In this document: positions 33,374-37,575 of the stretch, piece by piece
Layout: each line of letters starts with the position of its first letter
Numbering within the stretch: position 1 is the stretch's first letter
Source: Lachnospiraceae bacterium
GTDB taxonomy: Bacteria > Bacillota > Clostridia > Lachnospirales > Lachnospiraceae
Assembly: GCA_017557525.1 (NCBI GenBank)
Contig: JAFYYN010000126.1
Coordinates: 1 to 37,575, forward strand
Direction of reading: 5' to 3'
Length of the DNA stretch: 37,575 nt
Made by a program: the position numbers and the translations under genes
Notes under the pieces: generated by a model
Databases searched by the model: none
What the model saw: the letters and a program-made list of their open reading frames with translations, nothing else
What the model was told of the DNA's origin: nothing

Positions 33374-33657
33374 CTACGGTTCTATCTTTTTATCAATCAT
33401 AGAGAAAATTGTATCATACTGTTTAGCTTGAATAGGCTTCCTAGGAATCCAAAACTCATAAAGTTTCCTTAACCCCTCAGAATCACCATAAACATTTTTT
33501 ACCTGCTCGTAAGCATAGGTATTAGCATCTACTTCATATGGTTGACCGAGGTACAGGTTCGTAAACACTTCTTCTCCACCATCCAATTTACATTCAAAAT
33601 ATTCCCCATAGTCTGCATATCATCTCTATTTGCTTTTATCAATGAAACTTCTGACAT
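33374..33657 (-). pseudogene. small gene broken by a one-base deletion
   Basis: ATG 33657, with GGGGG upstream, opens MSEVSLIKANRDDMQTMGNI but this frame soon stops. The neighbouring frame carries ADYGEYFECKLDGGEE and runs to 33374 (TNLYLGQPYEVDANTYAYEQ and beyond, ending IDKKIEP). Adding one base after ATG in GATATGCAGAC joins the two into a single protein of about 94 residues. Either a recent frameshift or a sequencing error is possible. The joined protein is acidic and soluble; no family recognised. Confidence 0.6.
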
Positions 33658-33731
33658 GTTTCCCCCATGCACCGGCTAGATATAAAAAAATAGCCTTTTT
33701 CCGACTCATTAGCTCTTCCTAGCTCTCACTT

Positions 33732-34778
33732 CTACTTATTATTTATCACTGACTTTGCAAACCTGATGACCTGCTTATCCGCATCGATAGTCGCATCAAC
33801 ACCGAAAGGAATGATACATCTTGGTGTGGCATGACCGATGTTTACATTAAACAGGATTGGTAGATTCGGGTTATCTATAACGCTCACCAGGAGCTCTTTG
33901 TATTCTTTTGCATAGCATTCATCCATAAGCTTTCCTACCAGCACACCGGATACTGCATCAAATACGCCACGAGCCTTAATGAACTCAAGAGCCTGTCTGT
34001 ATTTCTCCGGAGTCGGTTTCTCTTCACTCGTCTCCAGAAGAATGATACGGCCTTCCCAATCCTTTGCATCAGGAAAAAGATGATACTTTTCGCAGAGCAC
34101 AGGCATATCTTCATAGCGCTCACCATCGAAGAAATCATACATAGAATCGACACAGCCACCTAGAATTTTTCCGGAAAATACAGAAGGTCCCTGTAAAAGC
34201 TCAAAGCCCTGATTGGGATGTGAGGCTGTCATAGTTCCAACCTTTTCAGGCGCAAACTCTGTTCTTCCCTCGCACCACACATCACTTGGAGTAATCTCCC
34301 TGATGGTTCCAGTGGTTATTAGCTCCTCAAAATATTTCTTTGTATAGGGCAACATATCCGGACCAATCTCACATAGATCACATAGAAATGCCTGCCCGTA
34401 GAATGTGGGAAGTCCCACTTTATGAAGCATAAAATGATTTATTGTAGTATCTGAGAACCCAAGAAAAACCTTGTTAGTAACAGCTTTCTTAAGCTCGTTA
34501 TTTTCAAAAAGATATGGAAGCAGACGATAGGTATCATCTCCACCAATGGCGCAAAGGATCATATCGATTTCAGGATCGCGAAAAGCCTCAAGAAGATCCT
34601 GCGCCCTTTTTTCCGGATGTTTTTCCACATAGTCAAGTCCTGAAAGAGCATGGGGCATGAATTTCACATTAAGCCCAAAGTCCTTAAGTCTTTTAATGCC
34701 AATATCTGTCTCAAACTTTACGAATGATTCTCCGATAATTCCTCGGGATAAACTCACAATAGCAACGTTTTTTATCAT
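33732..34778 (-). CDS. S66-family peptidase, MccF/LD-carboxypeptidase-like
   Basis: The product has 348 residues from ATG 34778 (GAGGC upstream); the frame is open further upstream, but without a ribosome site. Conserved blocks: MIKNVAIVSLSRGIIGESFV, HPEKRAQDLLEAFRDPEID, CAIGGDDTYRLLPYL, the catalytic Glu region IILLETSEEKPTPEKYR, and NVNIGHATPRCIIPFG with the catalytic His. Members cut murein tetrapeptides or, like MccF, inactivate microcin C-type toxins. The usual nucleophile Ser in the GG-x-x-S elbow is Thr83 here; I do not know whether this is common in its subfamily. Confidence 0.88.
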   Translation of the reverse strand: MIKNVAIVSLSRGIIGESFVKFETDIGIKRLKDFGLNVKFMPHALSGLDYVEKHPEKRAQDLLEAFRDPEIDMILCAIGGDDTYRLLPYLFENNELKKAVTNKVFLGFSDTTINHFMLHKVGLPTFYGQAFLCDLCEIGPDMLPYTKKYFEELITTGTIREITPSDVWCEGRTEFAPEKVGTMTASHPNQGFELLQGPSVFSGKILGGCVDSMYDFFDGERYEDMPVLCEKYHLFPDAKDWEGRIILLETSEEKPTPEKYRQALEFIKARGVFDAVSGVLVGKLMDECYAKEYKELLVSVIDNPNLPILFNVNIGHATPRCIIPFGVDATIDADKQVIRFAKSVINNK

Positions 34779-35098
34779 AATAGCCTCACAATATTCAAAT
34801 TGACCGAGCTCTTTAGAGCGAGGGATGCTTCTTGACCGCCAGGTCAAGAAGATGTACTCAGCTCCATAAACCTCGAGATTTGTCATACTCATTTATATTA
34901 AAATTCACTTAGCTCACATAACAACATAATTTTCAGGTTTTTATGCAAAACCCTGAAATAACCATCGCCACAGATACTGATGTATCCCACTGGGCAAAGG
35001 GCAAAGGAAAAAGCCCAATTAACTCATAACCTTTTGGAATAAAGGGCGACCTCCACAAATGCCTACAAAAAAATCATCGTGCATTAAAACCAAAATTT
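34779..35098. other. intergenic region with one hairpin
   Basis: TTTCAGGTTTT and AAAACCCTGAAA (34931-34958) form a hairpin with one bulged base. The T-run after it is weak. Otherwise I see no gene; an open frame reaching back from the peptidase gene has no start signal. Confidence 0.45.
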
Positions 35099-35503
35099 TT
35101 AAGGGCAACGCATAAACCCACAACAACCTAATTCTGTTAGCTCCCTAAAACCAAGTGATTTATAAAATGCTATAGTCTTCTCCGTATTATCTGTTACAAG
35201 TTCAATCTGTCTGACATTAGCATATCTTTTGAGCACTGCTTGCAAAAGAGCTGTTCCAACGCCTTGGCGTTGTTTTTCAGGAAATACTAAGATATCCTGA
35301 ACAAAGATTATTGTGGAACCATCCCCAACAACTCTGATGATTCCAACCAGATCTTCATTTTCGTATGCCGCCAATACCAAAAGGGAGTTCTTATACCCAT
35401 TCATCAGAGCCGACATATCTTCAGTGTACGCATACCAACCAACTTCTGAATATAATTTCTTTATATCTTCTTCATTATATTCTGTATATTCTTTGATTTC
35501 CAT
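35099..35503 (-). CDS. GNAT acetyltransferase
   Basis: The product has 134 residues from ATG 35503 (MEIKEYTEYN); ATG 35545 would add 14 residues without a better ribosome site. Motif A is VQDILVFPEKQRQGVGTALL, with the end TIAFYKSLGFRELTELGCCG. It is a one-domain GNAT with unknown acceptor. Its last 25 codons have a decayed copy at 31645-31720. Confidence 0.9.
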   Translation of the reverse strand: MEIKEYTEYNEEDIKKLYSEVGWYAYTEDMSALMNGYKNSLLVLAAYENEDLVGIIRVVGDGSTIIFVQDILVFPEKQRQGVGTALLQAVLKRYANVRQIELVTDNTEKTIAFYKSLGFRELTELGCCGFMRCP

Positions 35504-35560
35504 TGCAGTCTTTCTTTCTGGAGTTACCCCTTTTCCTATCATCATCTAATAAGCTCAGTT

Positions 35561-35980
35561 TTATGTGTATATAACTTTTCTTAATGCCGGGCCAGAGTAT
35601 TCGTTTGGTAAAATCTTAAAACCCTGCTTTACATAGAATCCCTCTTTCCCATGAGCGGCTATAAGTTGTATGCTTGTCCTACAGCCATCAGTCATTTCGT
35701 CTTCAATAGATTCCATGAGTCTATTTACTATGGAGGTACCTATTTTCTTTCCTTGGTACTGTGGCCTGACTATGACATCTACTATCGTATAATACATGCC
35801 ATCACCAACAGCTCTCCCCATTGCAACAGTCTGTTCGCCATCTTTCGCAATAATGCAAAATCTACTATTTTTGAGTGCCTTTTCAGACTGTTCTTTTGAA
35901 AATACCTTCCAATCAACAGATGTTCTCAAATCGTGATATAATTCAACATCCGGTATATTATCTATATATGAAATATTCAT
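35561..35980 (-). CDS. GNAT acetyltransferase
   Basis: The product has 139 residues. Motif A is VDVIVRPQYQGKKIGTSIVN, followed by AAHGKEGFYVKQGFKILPNE. The VAMGRAVGDG strand-turn is typical of small GNATs near the PanZ/YjcF type. AGGAAAGG precedes the ATG. It is adjacent to the GNAT at 35099 in the same direction. Confidence 0.92.
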   Translation of the reverse strand: MNISYIDNIPDVELYHDLRTSVDWKVFSKEQSEKALKNSRFCIIAKDGEQTVAMGRAVGDGMYYTIVDVIVRPQYQGKKIGTSIVNRLMESIEDEMTDGCRTSIQLIAAHGKEGFYVKQGFKILPNEYSGPALRKVIYT

Positions 35981-36074
35981 CTGTAACAGCCTTTCCTATA
36001 CCTTCATTTTATTCCATTTTTGCATAACTTATGACTACCCAATTATAAGTTAACCCAAAATCTCATTGTGATTT

Positions 36075-36587
36075 TCAGTCAAATACATCATCTATCTCAA
36101 CACAATCGGCAAAACGCCCCGGCCAAATATCCTCATTGTAATATCTATAGGTGGTCTCTCCATCCATATAATCATTATCAAAAGTTGAATTGCATCCTTC
36201 CGGTACAATCACATGGTATCCTCTGTCAAATGCTGACTTAATAGAGGCATCAATGCAATAATTAGTCTGCAAACCAGCTATAATAACTTCATTCTCTCCT
36301 TTTTCTTCCAGATATCTGCCAAGATCTTTGTTGCTAAAGCAGCTGTTTACCTTTTTAACAAAAACCTTTTCTCCACTTAGAGGAGCAAGTTCTTCGTATA
36401 TTTCAAAATCCTCATCCCCAGCACTCATACCACTATCTAAGCCGTCATCATGTTGAATATAAATAACCTCAATATTGCGTTTTCTCGCCTCTTCCAGAAG
36501 TCGTTTCATGTTTTTGATAAACTCTTCACAGTTATATAATTCCTCATCGATTAAACCTTTTTGAAGATCAATTGCCAAAAGTATCAT
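36075..36587 (-). CDS. isochorismatase-like cysteine hydrolase
   Basis: The product has 170 residues. The catalytic triad is visible: Asp7 (LAIDLQ), Lys78 (VFVKKVNSCF) and Cys111 (GLQTNYCID). These are family-wide features of isochorismatase-like hydrolases, which act on amides or imidic bonds of small molecules; the substrate cannot be told. GAGAGG precedes the ATG. It is separated from the phosphatase gene by about 45 nt. Confidence 0.93.
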   Translation of the reverse strand: MILLAIDLQKGLIDEELYNCEEFIKNMKRLLEEARKRNIEVIYIQHDDGLDSGMSAGDEDFEIYEELAPLSGEKVFVKKVNSCFSNKDLGRYLEEKGENEVIIAGLQTNYCIDASIKSAFDRGYHVIVPEGCNSTFDNDYMDGETTYRYYNEDIWPGRFADCVEIDDVFD

Positions 36588-36631
36588 AGTTATAACCTCT
36601 CTAACGATATATTGTTTTTTATCTTTTTATG

Positions 36632-37186
36632 CTATTTCTTATTAAATCCAGCACATGTAAAATTTTCATCATATATAAAACTGTCCACATAACAATTTGG
36701 TATATGACCATATGGCTTTATTTGGTGCATTAGCATTCCATGTGTAACAACCAATATTTTATCATAATCCATGTACTTATTCAATACGCCTATGAGTCTC
36801 TTCTCCATCATATCAATGCTTTCCCATCGGCATGTTTCCCCTTCTGGGTATTTCCCTTGATTAGATGCAAATTCCTCGCCATATTTTTTTGCGTCTCCTG
36901 GTTTGTTTTGGAACAGTAAATCAGGAATCCACTCATGCAAATCTATTTCGACTTTCAAGGGAATGTTTCTAATTCTAGATACAATTGCGGCAGTTTGTAA
37001 GCACCTTGTGTACGGTGAAGATACGATAACCGAGCATCCCTCTATTAAAGGATTTTGGGCAGCCTCTTCTGCTTGCTTCACCCCATTATCGGTTAATGGA
37101 GCTAATTCAAGCCCTTGACCAATAAATCCTCTGTCATGACATGGCTGATAGTCTCTTTCGCCATGACGCATAACGATAACTTCCAT
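36632..37186 (-). CDS. histidine-phosphatase-family protein
   Basis: The product has 184 residues from ATG 37186 (GGGGAGAG upstream); an earlier TTG/ATG at 37216 lies before that site. The phosphohistidine motif is MRHGERD (His8), the second catalytic His is in VVTHGMLMHQ, and SSPYTRCLQTAAIV matches the family. It is similar to phosphoglycerate-mutase-like phosphatases. Substrate unknown. Confidence 0.93.
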   Translation of the reverse strand: MEVIVMRHGERDYQPCHDRGFIGQGLELAPLTDNGVKQAEEAAQNPLIEGCSVIVSSPYTRCLQTAAIVSRIRNIPLKVEIDLHEWIPDLLFQNKPGDAKKYGEEFASNQGKYPEGETCRWESIDMMEKRLIGVLNKYMDYDKILVVTHGMLMHQIKPYGHIPNCYVDSFIYDENFTCAGFNKK

Positions 37187-37365
37187 CTTTTTCTCTCCCC
37201 TTGGCAAACAAATCACGAAACATTTTTAATTTCTTTTTACCCCTGATATACCTAAAATACTTTATTAAATAATAGCACTATTCTCAAAAAAAGTACAACT
37301 GAAAATACAGAATATCAGCTTTAAAGGTGTTTTTAGATATTTAAAACCAAAGAAAATCCTTTAAC

Positions 37366-37404
37366 AAAAGCAGAGCAGACCGTCCAGTATGGATCAGCCT
37401 GCTC
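37366..37404 (-). terminator. probable terminator of the gene at the right edge
   Basis: On the minus strand GAGCAG and CTGCTC form an outer stem and TCCA/TGGA an inner one, followed by TGCTTTTGTT. It lies just after the stop of the partial gene. Confidence 0.55.
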
Positions 37405-37440
37405 CGTTTGCTTATTTATTTGGATTAAATGGTTGTCTGA

Positions 37441-37575
37441 TTACTTTACTGCTACTGCATTTACAGGCTGTCCCATCTCATCTATTGTGTTGTCTACCAT
37501 GATCCATCCCTTAAGACCGGATGCTGTCTTGATGTATGCGAATGAAATGAAGTTACCGTTGTACTCAGTGGGGAA
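37441..37575 (-). CDS. 3' end of a gene cut by the window edge
   Basis: The last 44 codons are visible and end at TAA (37441-37443). The translation includes FISFAYIKTASGLKGWIMVD and ends in AVAVK. The sequence is beta-rich and resembles the end of an SH3-like or cell-wall-binding module, but too little is present to name it. The rest lies outside the window. Confidence 0.6.
   Translation of the reverse strand, partial: FPTEYNGNFISFAYIKTASGLKGWIMVDNTIDEMGQPVNAVAVK

Noticed and set aside
28859-37186. Integron-type cassette array
   Set aside because: Same-strand small genes suggested it, but no attC-like RYYYAAC/GTTRRRY pair at the gene boundaries and no integron integrase were found. The shared motif at 29731/33345 does not fit attC.

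Overview
The window looks like chromosome of an AT-rich, low-GC Gram-positive bacterium, most likely a Clostridia/Lachnospiraceae member. Evidence: near-perfect AGGAGG-type ribosome sites before most genes, heavy use of ATA isoleucine codons, a Firmicutes-type lipoprotein signal, and gene families typical of that group (M3 oligopeptidase, STAS-kinase fusion, many GNATs, Sel1-repeat and WYL proteins). The genus assignment is inference. No rRNA or tRNA gene was recognised.

Left part, + strand (1-15321): an accessory region. It starts with a zinc-ribbon membrane protein, a small membrane protein, and a tyrosine-recombinase-fold protein that has lost most catalytic residues. Next is an intergenic stretch holding a minus-strand structured RNA candidate: it has its own promoter, five successive hairpins and a terminator, and one hairpin is a 32-nt sequence that looks like a type I-C CRISPR repeat. 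A strong + promoter follows, then an AT-rich three-gene cassette: a 1001-aa Sel1-repeat protein with a C-terminal HEPN-like RNKAAH motif, and two WYL-domain proteins. This cassette is the best candidate for an undescribed (probably defence or stress) system. After a terminator come a secreted amidase with two near-identical ricin-type lectin domains, a ClpP-like protease, a VirD4/TraG-like ATPase without membrane segments, two tiny proteins, a SprT-like metalloprotein, a PPP-type phosphatase and an unknown protein. The ATPase and ClpP suggest a decayed or integrated mobile element.

Middle part, mostly - strand (15734-28559): an LRR lipoprotein, a STAS-kinase fusion, and a run of genes for DUF5131, acyl-CoA thioesterase, PAS, flavodoxin, PEBP, DUF998, M3 peptidase and DUF3592 proteins. 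The only + strand gene is an EamA transporter with its own promoter and terminator. A very acidic protein and a six-helix membrane protein follow.

Right part, - strand (28859-37575): an island of short one-gene units made of six GNAT acetyltransferases, HIT, methyltransferase, S66/MccF-like peptidase, isochorismatase-like and histidine-phosphatase genes. It also holds two small genes broken by single-base frameshifts, a 3' fragment of a GNAT paralogue, one GNAT of clearly higher GC, and a short motif that recurs at gene boundaries. This looks like a turnover-prone acquisition island. The window ends inside a gene whose last 44 codons are visible.
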